A DNA stretch of 64,000 bases from positions 620,001 to 684,000 of the forward strand of contig NZ_FOQT01000001.1 in NCBI RefSeq assembly GCF_900113805.1, written 5' to 3'. Source of the DNA: Halpernia frigidisoli (GTDB taxonomy: Bacteria > Bacteroidota > Bacteroidia > Flavobacteriales > Weeksellaceae). Of the stretch, positions 1-8,845 are shown piece by piece. Within the stretch, counting starts at the first letter, position 1; each line of letters starts with the position of its first letter. A program made the translations under genes and the position numbers. The notes under the pieces were generated by a model that saw nothing but the letters and a program-made list of their open reading frames with translations, searched no databases and was not told the DNA's origin.

Positions 1-1549
1 AATTAATCGTACTTTCAGGGAAGTTTTCTTCCACAAAAACCACATCAGGCAACCATTGCATATGAAATTTTGGTGAATTAATAGAAAGATTGGCGTTCAT
101 TTTAAAATCTACCACATCAACAATTGATTGATAAACCGAAGTGGGAATTGTCGTTCCTCCTGGCGTTCCGACAACCATTAAGACTTTTCCATTTTTTAAA
201 ACCAAAGTCGGAGTCATTGAACTTAGCATTCTTTTTCCCGGCTGAATAGAATTTGCTTTTCCACCAACTGCACCATACATATTGGGAACGCCCGGTTTTA
301 CAGAAAAATCATCCATTTCATTATTAAGGAAAAATCCTGCACCTGAAACTACCACTTTACTTCCATACAAACCGTTCAAAGTTGTTGTTACAGAAACGGC
401 ATTTCCATCTTTATCCAAAATTGAAATGTGCGTCGTTTCCGTTGATTCTTTTGGTTGCGGAATTATTGTTCCGACATCGCCGCTTGGTGTTGCTTTTTCT
501 GGATTGTAACTTTTCCAGCGGTTTTTTAAATAATCATCAGAAACTAATTTCGCCGTGTTATCCTGAATAAATGCAGGATCGCCCATATATTCTGCTCTGT
601 CGGCGAACGCGCGTCTTTCTGCTTCTACCATTGGTTGAACGGCTTGCGCAGAATTTTGCTGGTATTTTTCAATGTTTGCGTAAGAACTCATTTTTAACAT
701 TTGCTGTAAAAGAATTCCGCCACTTGAAGGCAAACCCATCGCTACAATTTCGTTTCCTTTGTAGTCGAAAGTCAATGGTTTTCGGGAAATTGTTTTGTAA
801 TTTTTGAGATCTTCTAAAGTGACAATTCCGTTTCCGCGTTTCATTTCTGCCACGATTGCTTTTGCAGTTTCGCCTTCATAAAAACCTTTTTCGCCTAAAT
901 CTCTAATTCTGATCAATGTTTTGGCTAATTCTTTTTGAATTAAAAGATCGCCTGCTTTCCAGGTTGAATTTTTTATAAAAACTGTTGCTAATTTGTTGTG
1001 CTTTTGAAAATCTGCTTTGGTTTCATTTAATTCATTGGCTTCTTTTGAAGTAATTGCAAAACCATTTTCTGCTAAATCGATGGCGGGCTGAATTAAATCT
1101 TTCATCGGTAATTTTGCATATTTTAAAGTCGCAAAAAATCCAGAAACCGAACCTGGAACGCCAACTGCTAATCTTCCGTTTTGTGAAAGATCTGTATTTG
1201 CATTACCTTTTGCATCGAGATACATATCTGCATTTGCTTTTGAAGGCGCCGTTTCACGGTAATCTAATGTAAATTTTTCGCCGTTTTTAAAACCGACTAA
1301 AAATCCGCCACCACCGATATTTCCGGCATGCGGATAAACAACTGCGAGAGCCAATTGTGTTGCTATAACCGCGTCAAAAGCATTTCCACCTTTTTTTAAG
1401 ATTGCAGCACCAACTTCGCTCGCCAAAGGATGCGCAGAAACTACAATTCCTTTTTGCCGTACTTCAACTTCCTTTACTGTGGTATAATCTGTCTTTTGTG
1501 CCGATAAAATCTGGCCGAAAACAATCAGAAGAACGAAATATTTTTTCAT
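1..1549 (-). CDS. ggt: gamma-glutamyltransferase, 3' end cut by window edge
   Basis: Gamma-glutamyltransferase, an exported Ntn-hydrolase that cleaves gamma-glutamyl bonds of glutathione and related peptides. The frame starts at the ATG at 1549 and runs off the window, so the C-terminal part of the small subunit is missing. Residues 1-18 look like a signal peptide ending in LSAQ. Visible family motifs are GGNAFDAV, a glycine-rich GNIGGGGF stretch, LPSSGG and ETTHIS. The first Thr of TTHIS (Thr372) is the expected autoprocessing site and nucleophile of the small subunit. The later SSMTPTLV segment is also typical. It is a single gene with its own TATATTTG promoter and a terminator hairpin upstream that insulates it from the E2 gene. 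Identification is secure; periplasmic location is inferred. Confidence 0.95.
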   Translation of the reverse strand, partial: MKKYFVLLIVFGQILSAQKTDYTTVKEVEVRQKGIVVSAHPLASEVGAAILKKGGNAFDAVIATQLALAVVYPHAGNIGGGGFLVGFKNGEKFTLDYRETAPSKANADMYLDAKGNANTDLSQNGRLAVGVPGSVSGFFATLKYAKLPMKDLIQPAIDLAENGFAITSKEANELNETKADFQKHNKLATVFIKNSTWKAGDLLIQKELAKTLIRIRDLGEKGFYEGETAKAIVAEMKRGNGIVTLEDLKNYKTISRKPLTFDYKGNEIVAMGLPSSGGILLQQMLKMSSYANIEKYQQNSAQAVQPMVEAERRAFADRAEYMGDPAFIQDNTAKLVSDDYLKNRWKSYNPEKATPSGDVGTIIPQPKESTETTHISILDKDGNAVSVTTTLNGLYGSKVVVSGAGFFLNNEMDDFSVKPGVPNMYGAVGGKANSIQPGKRMLSSMTPTLVLKNGKVLMVVGTPGGTTIPTSVYQSIVDVVDFKMNANLSINSPKFHMQWLPDVVFVEENFPESTIN

Positions 1550-1565
1550 GGGAAATAATTTTAAA

Positions 1566-1573
1566 CAAATATA
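1566..1573 (-). promoter_or_regulatory. Bacteroidota -7 promoter element of ggt
   Basis: TATATTTG on the minus strand, an exact match to the Bacteroidota -7 consensus TAnnTTTG, 16 bases upstream of the ggt ATG. No clear -33 element was seen. Confidence 0.55.
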
Positions 1574-1590
1574 ATTTTTTGTAATTGATT

Positions 1591-1624
1591 AAAATAAAAA
1601 ACCTTTGAAATTTTCAAAGGTTTG
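1591..1624 (-). terminator. intrinsic terminator between E2 gene and ggt
   Basis: Inverted repeat AAACCTTTGAAA/TTTCAAAGGTTT followed on the minus strand by a T-rich run. It would stop minus-strand read-through into ggt. Confidence 0.6.
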
Positions 1625-1659
1625 ATTTTTAAAATAACTCTTTTTAGAAGCGACAAACT

Positions 1660-1810
1660 GCAGCCCGACTTGAGTGGAAATCCTTTTTGCGTTAAAAAAT
1701 AGTTTTAATTATAAAAGACCTTTTAATGCAAAAAGATTGGGAACGGAAGACGGAAAAGCTGCCATAAAAAAATAACTAAACTGCTTTCGACGTAAGTCAA
1801 ATGTCTGCCC
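1660..1810 (+). repeat. dispersed structured repeat, copy A
   Basis: About 151 bp. It opens with GCAGCCCGACTTGAG, followed by GGAAATCCTTTTTGC, an AT-rich loop, GCAAAAAGATTGGGAACGG and GCTGCC, and a tail ending in GTCTGCCC. CTTTTTGC/GCAAAAAG and GCAGC/GCTGC are inverted repeats. The same layout recurs at six other places in the window. It fills most of the gap between the E2 gene and ggt; no ORF is seen in it. Confidence 0.85.
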
Positions 1811-1838
1811 AAATAAATTAAAATCATAAATAATTTCA

Positions 1839-1865
1839 ATGGATTGCTTCGTTCCTCGCAATGAC
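1839..1865. repeat. short palindromic repeat with GGATTGCTTCG and CGCAATGACG
   Basis: GGATTGC and GCAATGA form an imperfect palindrome around TTCGTTCCTC. From memory, this motif (reverse complement CATTGCGAGGAACGAAGC) is a short intergenic repeat found in many unrelated bacterial genomes. Only one copy was noticed here. Confidence 0.5.
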
Positions 1866-1895
1866 GAAAAAACCTTCGCACATTGCAAAGGTTTT
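1866..1895 (-). terminator. intrinsic terminator after the E2 gene
   Basis: AAAACCTT and AAGGTTTT arms enclose about 11 bases, with a T run on the minus strand, just past the E2 stop codon. Confidence 0.65.
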
Positions 1896-1902
1896 AAAAG
1901 TT

Positions 1903-3231
1903 TTAAATCTCGGTGTCTAAATCCCAGTTTTCCAAATAATCGTGAACATGTTTTAAAAACATGCCGCCCAAAGAACCGTCTACCACGCGGTGATCGTAAG
2001 AATGTGACATAAACATCAGATTTCTGATCGCAATTACATCGCCATCTTTTGTTTCCAAAACTGCGGGTTTTTTAACGATTGCGCCGACTGCCAAAATCGC
2101 AACTTGCGGCTGCGCAATGATCGGCGTTCCCATAAGATTTCCAAAACCGCCCACATTTGAAATGGTGTAAGTGGCGCCTTGAGTATCTTCTGGTTTCAAT
2201 TTTTTATTTCTTGCTCTGAAAGCCAGATCGTTAATTGCTTTTGTTAAACCTAAAAGTGATAGTTGATCAGCATTTTTAATGACCGGAACAATTAAATTTC
2301 CGTCCGGAAGTGCGGTTGCCATTCCGATGTTAATGTTTTTCTTTTTGATGATTTTATCACCGTCCACAGAAACATTGATCATCGGGAAATCCTGAATGGC
2401 TTTTACGATCGCGTGAACGAAAATTGGCATAAAAGTCAGTTTTTCGCCTTCTCTTTTCATTAAAAGATCTTTGTGTTTGTTTCTCCAACGCACCACATTT
2501 GTAACGTCACTTTCGATAAAAGAAGTCACGTGTGGCGAAGTTCTTTTTGAATTCACCATTGCATCTGCGATAATTTTTCGCACACGATCCATTTGAATAA
2601 CTTCATCTCCAGCGTTCACTTTCATAGGAACGGTTTGCGTTGGCGGGGTAGAAGTTGGTGCGGAAACAGGTTGAATTTTTTCCTCAATTTTAGTTTCAGG
2701 TTTTGCATTGCCGCGGTTTAAAACGAACGCAAGAATATCTTCTTTTGTAATTCTGCCTTCAAGACCGCTTCCTTTAATATTTTCCAATTCCTGATTGGAA
2801 ATATTCTCCTGCTGAACAATAGATTTTACCAAAGGTGAAAGAAAACCAGCATTTTCAGTAGTTGCCTCTGTCATTTCAGATTTTGAAGAGGAATTTTTTA
2901 TAGAATCTTCCAGACCTTTTACGACATCAGAATTTTCATCAATTTTAATATCTTCGACCTGACTTTCGTTAGAAGAAGCGCTTTCACCACCTTCAGTCTC
3001 CAAAATTGCAATGGTTTCACCCACTTTCGCAACGTCGTCCTTTTGTTTTAATAATTTGACAATTTTCCCCGAAACTGGCGTCGGAACATCAGAATCTACT
3101 TTATCTGTCGCAATTTCCACGATAGAATCATCTTCATTTACCATGTCACCTTCTGCGAAAAGCCAGTCGATAATCGTTGCTTCCATCACGCCTTCGCCCA
3201 TTGAAGGTAATAATAACTTATATTCTGCCAT
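1903..3231 (-). CDS. 2-oxo acid dehydrogenase E2 component (dihydrolipoamide acyltransferase)
   Basis: Lipoyl-bearing E2 core enzyme of a 2-oxo acid dehydrogenase complex, transferring acyl groups from lipoate to CoA in the cytoplasm. The ATG at 3231 is preferred to upstream in-frame starts because the protein then begins MAEYKLLLPSMGEG, the start of the lipoyl domain; this gives 442 residues. Domains in order: one lipoyl domain (about 1-80, lipoylated Lys44 in TDKVDS), an acidic linker, a peripheral subunit-binding domain (FLSPLVKSI to DILAFV), and the catalytic domain with SHSYDHRVVDG near the C terminus. No E1 or E3 genes are adjacent, so the substrate (branched-chain 2-oxo acids or pyruvate) cannot be settled. 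The next gene upstream is lipB, which makes the octanoyl precursor of its cofactor. Confidence 0.93.
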   Translation of the reverse strand: MAEYKLLLPSMGEGVMEATIIDWLFAEGDMVNEDDSIVEIATDKVDSDVPTPVSGKIVKLLKQKDDVAKVGETIAILETEGGESASSNESQVEDIKIDENSDVVKGLEDSIKNSSSKSEMTEATTENAGFLSPLVKSIVQQENISNQELENIKGSGLEGRITKEDILAFVLNRGNAKPETKIEEKIQPVSAPTSTPPTQTVPMKVNAGDEVIQMDRVRKIIADAMVNSKRTSPHVTSFIESDVTNVVRWRNKHKDLLMKREGEKLTFMPIFVHAIVKAIQDFPMINVSVDGDKIIKKKNINIGMATALPDGNLIVPVIKNADQLSLLGLTKAINDLAFRARNKKLKPEDTQGATYTISNVGGFGNLMGTPIIAQPQVAILAVGAIVKKPAVLETKDGDVIAIRNLMFMSHSYDHRVVDGSLGGMFLKHVHDYLENWDLDTEI

Positions 3232-3326
3232 TTTTTTATTTATGATTTTTACAAAGATAAAAAATTTTATCAATTATAAAATTATGAATTTTACAATACT
3301 TTTTTTAAAGTATTTGCAATTTGTAT

Positions 3327-4049
3327 TTAATTAATTTCCGCTTCAAAAACTTCTTCAAAGTGGCATTTAATTTTGTTTTTTAGCTCAGCAATTTCGTGCG
3401 CCGAAAATTCTTTTTCACGTTCCGCTTTTAAGGAAGTAACGCCTTTATCTTTAATTCCACAAGCTATTATGTAATCGAAATAAGCAAGATTTGTGTTGAC
3501 ATTTAACGCAAAACCGTGCATTGTCACCCATTTTGAAGTTTTTACACCAAGCGCGCAAATTTTTCTTGCGTAAGGTTTCCCAACATCCAGCCAGACACCA
3601 GTTTCGCCTTCTGAACGTTCGCCTTTTAAGCCATATTCCGCAATTGTCCGGATAATAACTTCCTCTAAATTGCGCATATAAAGATGAATATCAGATTTAA
3701 AATTATCTAAATCGATGATCGGATAACCGACTAATTGCCCAAAACCGTGGTACGTAATATCGCCGCCACGATTGGTTTTAACGAAAGTAGCGTCAATTTC
3801 TTTTAATTTTTCAGAATTGGCGAGCATATTATGTTCATCACCGGATTTCCCCAAAGTGTAAACGTGCGGATGCTCGACAAATAATAAATAATTGGACGTT
3901 TCATCAAACAAATCGTCGGTTCTGTCACGGTTTTTAAGTTTTTGGTCAATGACAGATTTCATAAGATTCTCCTGAAAATCAAACGCAGTTTGATAATCCA
4001 TCAAACCTAAATCTTCGAATTTTAGAACTTTATTTTGGGTCGCAGTCAT
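3327..4049 (-). CDS. lipB: octanoyl-[acyl-carrier-protein]:protein N-octanoyltransferase
   Basis: LipB moves octanoate from acyl carrier protein to lipoyl-domain lysines, the first step of lipoate assembly, in the cytoplasm. The protein has 240 residues, normal for the family. Visible signatures are RGGDITYHG at 94-102, GVWLD near 151, the catalytic Lys163 in ARKICALG and the catalytic Cys197 in IIACGI. It lies upstream of the E2 gene on the same strand with a 95-base gap and could be co-transcribed with it, which would link cofactor attachment to its acceptor protein. A copy of the dispersed repeat lies just upstream. Confidence 0.96.
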   Translation of the reverse strand: MTATQNKVLKFEDLGLMDYQTAFDFQENLMKSVIDQKLKNRDRTDDLFDETSNYLLFVEHPHVYTLGKSGDEHNMLANSEKLKEIDATFVKTNRGGDITYHGFGQLVGYPIIDLDNFKSDIHLYMRNLEEVIIRTIAEYGLKGERSEGETGVWLDVGKPYARKICALGVKTSKWVTMHGFALNVNTNLAYFDYIIACGIKDKGVTSLKAEREKEFSAHEIAELKNKIKCHFEEVFEAEIN

Positions 4050-4120
4050 CTTTTATTTTTTATGGCGATCCTTTTTTATTTTAAAATATGCGCTTAGGCG
4101 CAAAATTTACGATAAAAAAA

Positions 4121-4201
4121 GGCCGGGCTATCCGTTCCAATTTTTTTTTTAAAATTCTCTGTGAAAAGAAAAAAAAGGATTTCCACTTCTATCCCTATCG
4201 C
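4121..4201 (-). repeat. dispersed structured repeat, copy F (variant ends)
   Basis: Read on the minus strand it runs GCGATAGGGATAGAAG, then TGGAAATCCTTTTTTTT, a short loop, AAAAAAATTGGAACGG and ATAGCCCGGCC. The core matches the other copies but the flanks differ (GGGATAG and TAGCCCGG instead of GCAGCCCG and GCTGCC). It sits in the gap between trpA and lipB. Confidence 0.75.
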
Positions 4202-4248
4202 AAAGTATCCGTGGATCGAAATTTATTTTCAGGAACAAAAATAAGAAA

Positions 4249-4986
4249 TTAATCTATTATGCTATGAATAAAATCCTGGGATTTTGTTTTCCAATCTTCT
4301 TCTTCAAGTAAAATATTAACGAAAGCAGTTCCGATAATTCCGCCATCTGATTTTGCGGTTACAGCGTTAAAATCATTTTTATCTTTAATTCCAAACCCGA
4401 TGAATAAAGGATTTTTTAAATTAATTTCAGAAAGTTTTTGTAAATAATCTTCATTGTTTACGGCTTTGTTTTCATTTCCAGTTGTTGAGGAACTTGAAAC
4501 GGCGTAAAGAAATCCGGAACTTAAATTATCCAAATAATTGATTCTGTTATCTGAAGTTTCGGGCGTCACTAAAAACGTAAAATTCAGGTTGTATTTTTCC
4601 AAAATTTTCTGGTAATTTTTTTCAAATTCAATTGGTGGAAGATCTGGAATGATCAAACCAGTTACTCCTGCTTCCGAACAATTTTTACAAAATTCTTCAA
4701 AACCGAAACTTAAAACCGGATTAATATAACCCATTAAAATTACCGGAATATTAATTTCATCTTTTACAGATTTTAACTGTGAAAAAAGTTTTTCGATGGA
4801 CATTCCGTTATTTAGAGCCAATTCGTGCGCTTTTTGAATAACTGGTCCGTCTGCAACTGGATCAGAATAAGGCATCCCGATTTCCATCATTTGTGCGCCA
4901 GAATCCTGAATTATTTTCATTATTTCTGTCGTGTCTTCCAGTTTTGGAATTCCTGCGGTGAAGTATATATTTAATTTTTTTGACAT
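4249..4986 (-). CDS. trpA: tryptophan synthase alpha chain
   Basis: TrpA cleaves indole-3-glycerol phosphate to indole and glyceraldehyde 3-phosphate and channels indole to TrpB. The 245-residue TIM barrel is a little shorter than the usual 260-270, mainly at the N terminus. The catalytic Glu35 lies in MEIGMPYSDP and Asp46 in SDPVADGP. The later segments GLIIPDLP, TPETSDNRI and GFGIKDKNDF are typical of the family. It is the last gene of the trp operon. About 221 bases containing a dispersed repeat separate it from trpB, unlike the tight spacing elsewhere in the operon. Confidence 0.97.
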   Translation of the reverse strand: MSKKLNIYFTAGIPKLEDTTEIMKIIQDSGAQMMEIGMPYSDPVADGPVIQKAHELALNNGMSIEKLFSQLKSVKDEINIPVILMGYINPVLSFGFEEFCKNCSEAGVTGLIIPDLPPIEFEKNYQKILEKYNLNFTFLVTPETSDNRINYLDNLSSGFLYAVSSSSTTGNENKAVNNEDYLQKLSEINLKNPLFIGFGIKDKNDFNAVTAKSDGGIIGTAFVNILLEEEDWKTKSQDFIHSIID

Positions 4987-5047
4987 TGCTGAATTTGTTT
5001 TTAAAAGTACTTTTTCTAATTAAACTGATAAGTGAAAATCGCGAAAC

Positions 5048-5199
5048 TTGCGCCCCGGCTTGAACGGAACTCCTTTTTGCTTGCCTAAAATTTCTAAATT
5101 ATTAAACAATTTTCTTGCAAAAAGAGTGGGAGTGGAAGACGGAAATGTGCGCCAAAATAAGATAATGAATACACATTCGGCGAAGTCAAACGTGCGCCC
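5048..5199 (+). repeat. dispersed structured repeat, copy B
   Basis: It opens TTGCGCCCCGGCTTGAACGG, then ACTCCTTTTTGC, an AT-rich loop, GCAAAAAGAGTGGGAG, GTGCGCC and a tail ending GTGCGCCC. Compared with copy A the ends changed together (GCAGC to GCGCC at the 5' end, GCTGCC and TCTGCCC to TGCGCC and TGCGCCC at the 3' end), so complementarity is kept. It fills the trpB-trpA gap. Confidence 0.85.
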
Positions 5200-5207
5200 A
5201 AAATAAT

Positions 5208-6395
5208 CTAAATATGTTGTAAATAAGTGTCCAGATCTTTATCGCCACGACCGCTCAAACACACGACTACAACGTCGTTTTCATTAAATTTTTTCTTTGT
5301 AAAAACCGATAAAGCGTGCGCCGTTTCCAAAGCCGGAATTATGCCCTCGATTTTGGACAGTTCAAAAGCAGATTCTAAGGCCTCATCATCGGTAATACTG
5401 AAATATTGTGCTCTTTTTTCTGTAAATAAATTGGCGTGAAAAGGCCCGATTCCCGGATAATCCAAACCCGCCGAAATCGAGTGTGGCTCGATCACCTGAC
5501 CGTCTTTTGTTTGCATAACGATACTTTTGCTGCCGTGTAAAACGCCTAAAGTTCCAAGAAAAGTAGTCGCCGCAGATTTCCCGGATTCCAGACCAAAACC
5601 ACCGGCTTCAGCGGCAATTAATTTGACCTCTTTTTCGTCAGCAAAATGATAGAAAGCGCCTGCAGCATTACTTCCACCGCCAACACAAGCAATGACATAA
5701 TCGGGATTTTCACGACCGATTTTTTCTTTCAACTGCCATTTTATTTCCTCGGAAATCACGCTTTGCAAACGCGCCACCAAATCCGGAAATGGGTGTGGAC
5801 CAACGACGCTTCCAATGATGTAATGCGTTGTTGTTGCATTGTTAATCCAGTCGCGGAGTGCTTCATTTACAGCATCTTTCAAGGTTTTACTTCCGGAAGT
5901 TGCGGGAATTACGGTTGCGCCCAAAAGTTTCATTCTTCCAACATTTGGCTCTTGTCGCGCAATATCGACTTCGCCCATGTAAACGATGCATTCCAAACCG
6001 AGCAAAGCGCACGCAGTTGCCGTCGCAACGCCGTGTTGACCAGCGCCGGTTTCCGCAATAATTCTTTTTTTTCCTAATTTTTTTGCTAATAAAACCTGTC
6101 CAAGCGCATTGTTGATTTTATGTGCGCCAGTGTGATTTAGATCTTCACGTTTTAGATAAATTTGGGTGTTGTATTTTTCACTTAAATTTTTCGCAAAATA
6201 GAGTGGTGTAGCACGACCAACGTAATCTTTCAAAAGATATCTGAATTCCTTTTGAAATTCTTCAGAATTGATGATGTCCAAATATTGATCCTGTAATTCT
6301 TCTACATTTGGGTACAACATTTCCGGCACGAAAGCGCCACCAAATTGACCGTAATAGCCTTCTTTGTCGGGATTTTGATATTTTATTGCTTCCAT
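5208..6395 (-). CDS. trpB: tryptophan synthase beta chain
   Basis: PLP enzyme that condenses indole with serine to give tryptophan, working in a complex with TrpA. It has 395 residues, normal length. The PLP-binding Lys93 lies in [10 protein letters not shown], the phosphate-binding loop is [10 protein letters not shown], and EIKWQLK and LSGRGDKD are typical. The start [10 protein letters not shown] leaves a 14-base gap to the trpF stop. It is the sixth gene of trpE-G-D-C-F-B-A. Confidence 0.98.
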   Translation of the reverse strand: MEAIKYQNPDKEGYYGQFGGAFVPEMLYPNVEELQDQYLDIINSEEFQKEFRYLLKDYVGRATPLYFAKNLSEKYNTQIYLKREDLNHTGAHKINNALGQVLLAKKLGKKRIIAETGAGQHGVATATACALLGLECIVYMGEVDIARQEPNVGRMKLLGATVIPATSGSKTLKDAVNEALRDWINNATTTHYIIGSVVGPHPFPDLVARLQSVISEEIKWQLKEKIGRENPDYVIACVGGGSNAAGAFYHFADEKEVKLIAAEAGGFGLESGKSAATTFLGTLGVLHGSKSIVMQTKDGQVIEPHSISAGLDYPGIGPFHANLFTEKRAQYFSITDDEALESAFELSKIEGIIPALETAHALSVFTKKKFNENDVVVVCLSGRGDKDLDTYLQHI

Positions 6396-6409
6396 TATTT
6401 TATACTATT

Positions 6410-7060
6410 TTAATTAAATTCTATATTATTTTTAAATTTTTTTATCTTTTTTAAATCTTTGTTTCCCGGTTCGATTTCAAATTTTGAATTGATGTCTAAT
6501 GCAATTGGTTGATGGTTGATGGTTGTCAGTTGATGGATGTTTTCATCTGAGATTCCGCCGCTTAAAAAATAAGGTTTTGGTATTTCTATTTCATTTAAAA
6601 TTTGCCAATTAAATGTTTTTCCTGTTCCGCCAAATGCCCTGGAATCGGTATCGAACAATAAATAGTTGATTGTTTTTGGTATTTGGTTTATAGTTTTTTG
6701 CAGTTCTTCTTTGCTTTGATTTCCAATTCTGATTACTTTAATAATTCCAATTTTATTATTTAATTTTTCTCTTAAATCATTTATATAATCTTCGTTTTCA
6801 TCGCCGTGAAGTTGGATAAAGTTTAAATCTGCTTTTTCTGAAATTTCTACAATCTTTTTTACTGTTTCATTTACAAAAACGCCCACTTTTGAATTTGATT
6901 TTAGTGATCTAATATCTTCCAAACTCAACGAATTTAAAACATATCTTGGCGATTTTTGATAAAAAATAAAACCCAGGAAATCAATTTTTGAAGTAATTAA
7001 TTCTTCAATTTGATTGAGTTTTGTTAAGCCACAAACTTTTATTTTTAGACTTGAATTCAT
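6410..7060 (-). CDS. trpF: phosphoribosylanthranilate isomerase
   Basis: TrpF performs the Amadori rearrangement of N-(5-phosphoribosyl)anthranilate in tryptophan synthesis. It is a free-standing 216-residue TIM barrel. KVCGLTKLNQ near residue 8 holds the catalytic Cys, and LLFDTD and YFLSGGIS hold the catalytic Asp region and phosphate site. It is spaced 18 bases from trpC and 14 from trpB. A short tandem repeat of GGTTGATG-like units (6508-6541) lies inside the coding sequence and encodes the IHQLTTINHQP stretch after the SGG loop. The frame stays open across it. Confidence 0.95.
   Translation of the reverse strand: MNSSLKIKVCGLTKLNQIEELITSKIDFLGFIFYQKSPRYVLNSLSLEDIRSLKSNSKVGVFVNETVKKIVEISEKADLNFIQLHGDENEDYINDLREKLNNKIGIIKVIRIGNQSKEELQKTINQIPKTINYLLFDTDSRAFGGTGKTFNWQILNEIEIPKPYFLSGGISDENIHQLTTINHQPIALDINSKFEIEPGNKDLKKIKKFKNNIEFN
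6508..6541. repeat. tandem microrepeat inside trpF
   Basis: Several near-copies of GTTGATGG in a row on the plus strand. The run lies within the trpF frame and keeps it in phase. Confidence 0.6.
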
Positions 7061-7078
7061 TGGTAAATTGTTAAATTT

Positions 7079-7858
7079 TTACACTGTTACATTTGAAATA
7101 AATTCTTCAAAAGTCTTTCCCGGATTTTCTGTTTTCATAAAATATTCGCCCATTAGAAATCCATCAAAACCCTTTTCTTTTAAATACTTAAAATCTTCAA
7201 CATTGTAAATTCCGCTTTCCGCAATTTTTAAAATTTCTTTTGGTAATTGATTTTTAAGATTAATTGAATGGTCTAAATCCACTTTAAAATCTTTTAAATT
7301 GCGATTATTAATTCCGACGAAATCGACGTCTTTATTAATGTGTTCTAATTCTTCTTCATCGTGAATTTCCAGTAAAACTTCCAAACCCATTTGATGGGAA
7401 AGTGCTGTAAATTCCTGAACTTGTGAAACCGAAAGATTAGCTGCAATTAATAAGATAACATCTGCGCCTATTGATTTTGCTTCATAAAACTGGTATTCAT
7501 CAACCATGAAATCCTTGCGCAAAATCGGAATATTAGTTGACCTTCGAACTTTTGAAATATCTTCTAAACTTCCACCAAAAAATTGTTTATCCGTTAAAAT
7601 GGAAACTGCACTTGCGCCGAATTTTTCGTAATTTGTTACAACTTCAAAAACACCAGATTTATCATTAATAATTCCCTTTGAGGGCGATTGTCTTTTAAAT
7701 TCAGTAATAATTCCTGATTTTTCCTTTAAAGATTTTTTTAAAGATTTTCCTTGCTTTCCGAAATATTCAGAATCCATTAATTCCTGCAAAGAAATTTCAG
7801 ATTTTGCTTTCCGAACTTCCTCTTTTTTATTTTCAATTATTTTATCTAAAATATTCAT
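7079..7858 (-). CDS. trpC: indole-3-glycerol-phosphate synthase
   Basis: TrpC closes the indole ring to give indole-3-glycerol phosphate. The ATG at 7858 (MNILDKIIENKKEEV) is preferred to a start 27 bases further up, because it matches the family N terminus and sits only 2 bases after the trpD stop. That gives 259 residues, normal length. EFKRQSPSKG holds the first catalytic lysine region, LRKDFMVDEYQ the second, and LLEIHDEEEL, GINNRNL and AESGI follow in the expected order. It is translationally close-packed with trpD. Confidence 0.97.
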   Translation of the reverse strand: MNILDKIIENKKEEVRKAKSEISLQELMDSEYFGKQGKSLKKSLKEKSGIITEFKRQSPSKGIINDKSGVFEVVTNYEKFGASAVSILTDKQFFGGSLEDISKVRRSTNIPILRKDFMVDEYQFYEAKSIGADVILLIAANLSVSQVQEFTALSHQMGLEVLLEIHDEEELEHINKDVDFVGINNRNLKDFKVDLDHSINLKNQLPKEILKIAESGIYNVEDFKYLKEKGFDGFLMGEYFMKTENPGKTFEEFISNVTV

Positions 7859-7860
7859 TT

Positions 7861-8844
7861 TTAATTGATTAAAGCGTTTAAACAATTGAGTGCCTTTCCA
7901 CTTTCTAAACTTTCTTTGGCTAAATTTAAACAGGAGTTATAGTCGCCAAATTTATTTGTGCTTTCCAAAACAATTGCTGCATTTGCTGTAACGACAGCAT
8001 TTTGTTCAAAAGTTCCTTGTCCGTCAAGAATTGTTTTAAAGATTTTGGCGCTTTCTGTTTTAGAATCTCCACCCAAAATTTTATCTGCATCAATTTTATG
8101 AAAACCTAAATCTTCTGGTGCAAATATTTTTTCACCATTTTTTGTGATAATTTTTGTGTCACTTGTTAACGAAACTTCGTCATAACCGTCCAAAGCGTGA
8201 ACCAAACTAAAATTTCTATTTTGTTTTTGAAGCAAATATTGGTACAATCTTGCGATTTCCAAATTATAAACGCCAATCACAGAAAATTCCGGTTGAGTTG
8301 GATTAACCAAAGGTCCTAAAATATTAAAAAATGTTCTTAAACCAAGACCTTTTCGAAGTGGCGCAACGGTTTTTAAGGCAGGATGGAAGAGTGGTGCGTG
8401 TAAAAAACAAAGATTGGCTTTTTCAAGATCTTGTTTTAATTCGTCTTCATTATTTTTAAATTTATAACCCAATTCTTCTAAAACATTCGACGAACCGGAA
8501 ACAATTGAAACCCCGTAATTACCATGTTTTGCGACTTTTTGTCCGGCACCTGCAACGATAAAACTCGACAATGTAGAGATGTTAAAAGTGTTTTTTCCAT
8601 CACCGCCAGTTCCGACAATATCGGCAAGATTTTCACCCAAATTTACCGGAACTGCGAGTTGCATCAAAGCCTCGCAAAAGCCTTCCAATTCTTCCAATGT
8701 AATGCTTCGCATCAAAAAAACGGTGACAAAAGCAGTCACTTCACTTTCGTTAAATTTATTTTGCGCGATTTCTGTCAAAATAGATTTTGCTTCTACTTTT
8801 GTTAAAGTGTTGTGGTTGAATAAATATTGTAATATTTCTTTCAT
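7861..8844 (-). CDS. trpD: anthranilate phosphoribosyltransferase
   Basis: TrpD adds the phosphoribosyl group of PRPP to anthranilate. It has 327 residues, normal length. The PRPP-binding loop GTGGDGKNTFNIST is at about 78-91, followed by KHGNYGVSIVSGSSNVLEELG and a LRTFFNILGPLVNP segment, both diagnostic. One base separates it from the trpG stop, suggesting translational coupling. It is not fused to trpG, unlike in some other bacteria. Confidence 0.97.
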   Translation of the reverse strand: MKEILQYLFNHNTLTKVEAKSILTEIAQNKFNESEVTAFVTVFLMRSITLEELEGFCEALMQLAVPVNLGENLADIVGTGGDGKNTFNISTLSSFIVAGAGQKVAKHGNYGVSIVSGSSNVLEELGYKFKNNEDELKQDLEKANLCFLHAPLFHPALKTVAPLRKGLGLRTFFNILGPLVNPTQPEFSVIGVYNLEIARLYQYLLQKQNRNFSLVHALDGYDEVSLTSDTKIITKNGEKIFAPEDLGFHKIDADKILGGDSKTESAKIFKTILDGQGTFEQNAVVTANAAIVLESTNKFGDYNSCLNLAKESLESGKALNCLNALIN

Positions 8845-8845
8845 T

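Noticed and set aside
5646-6077. 143-codon open frame on the plus strand opposite trpB
   Set aside because: It lies entirely within the highly conserved trpB coding region, and its translation has no domain features.
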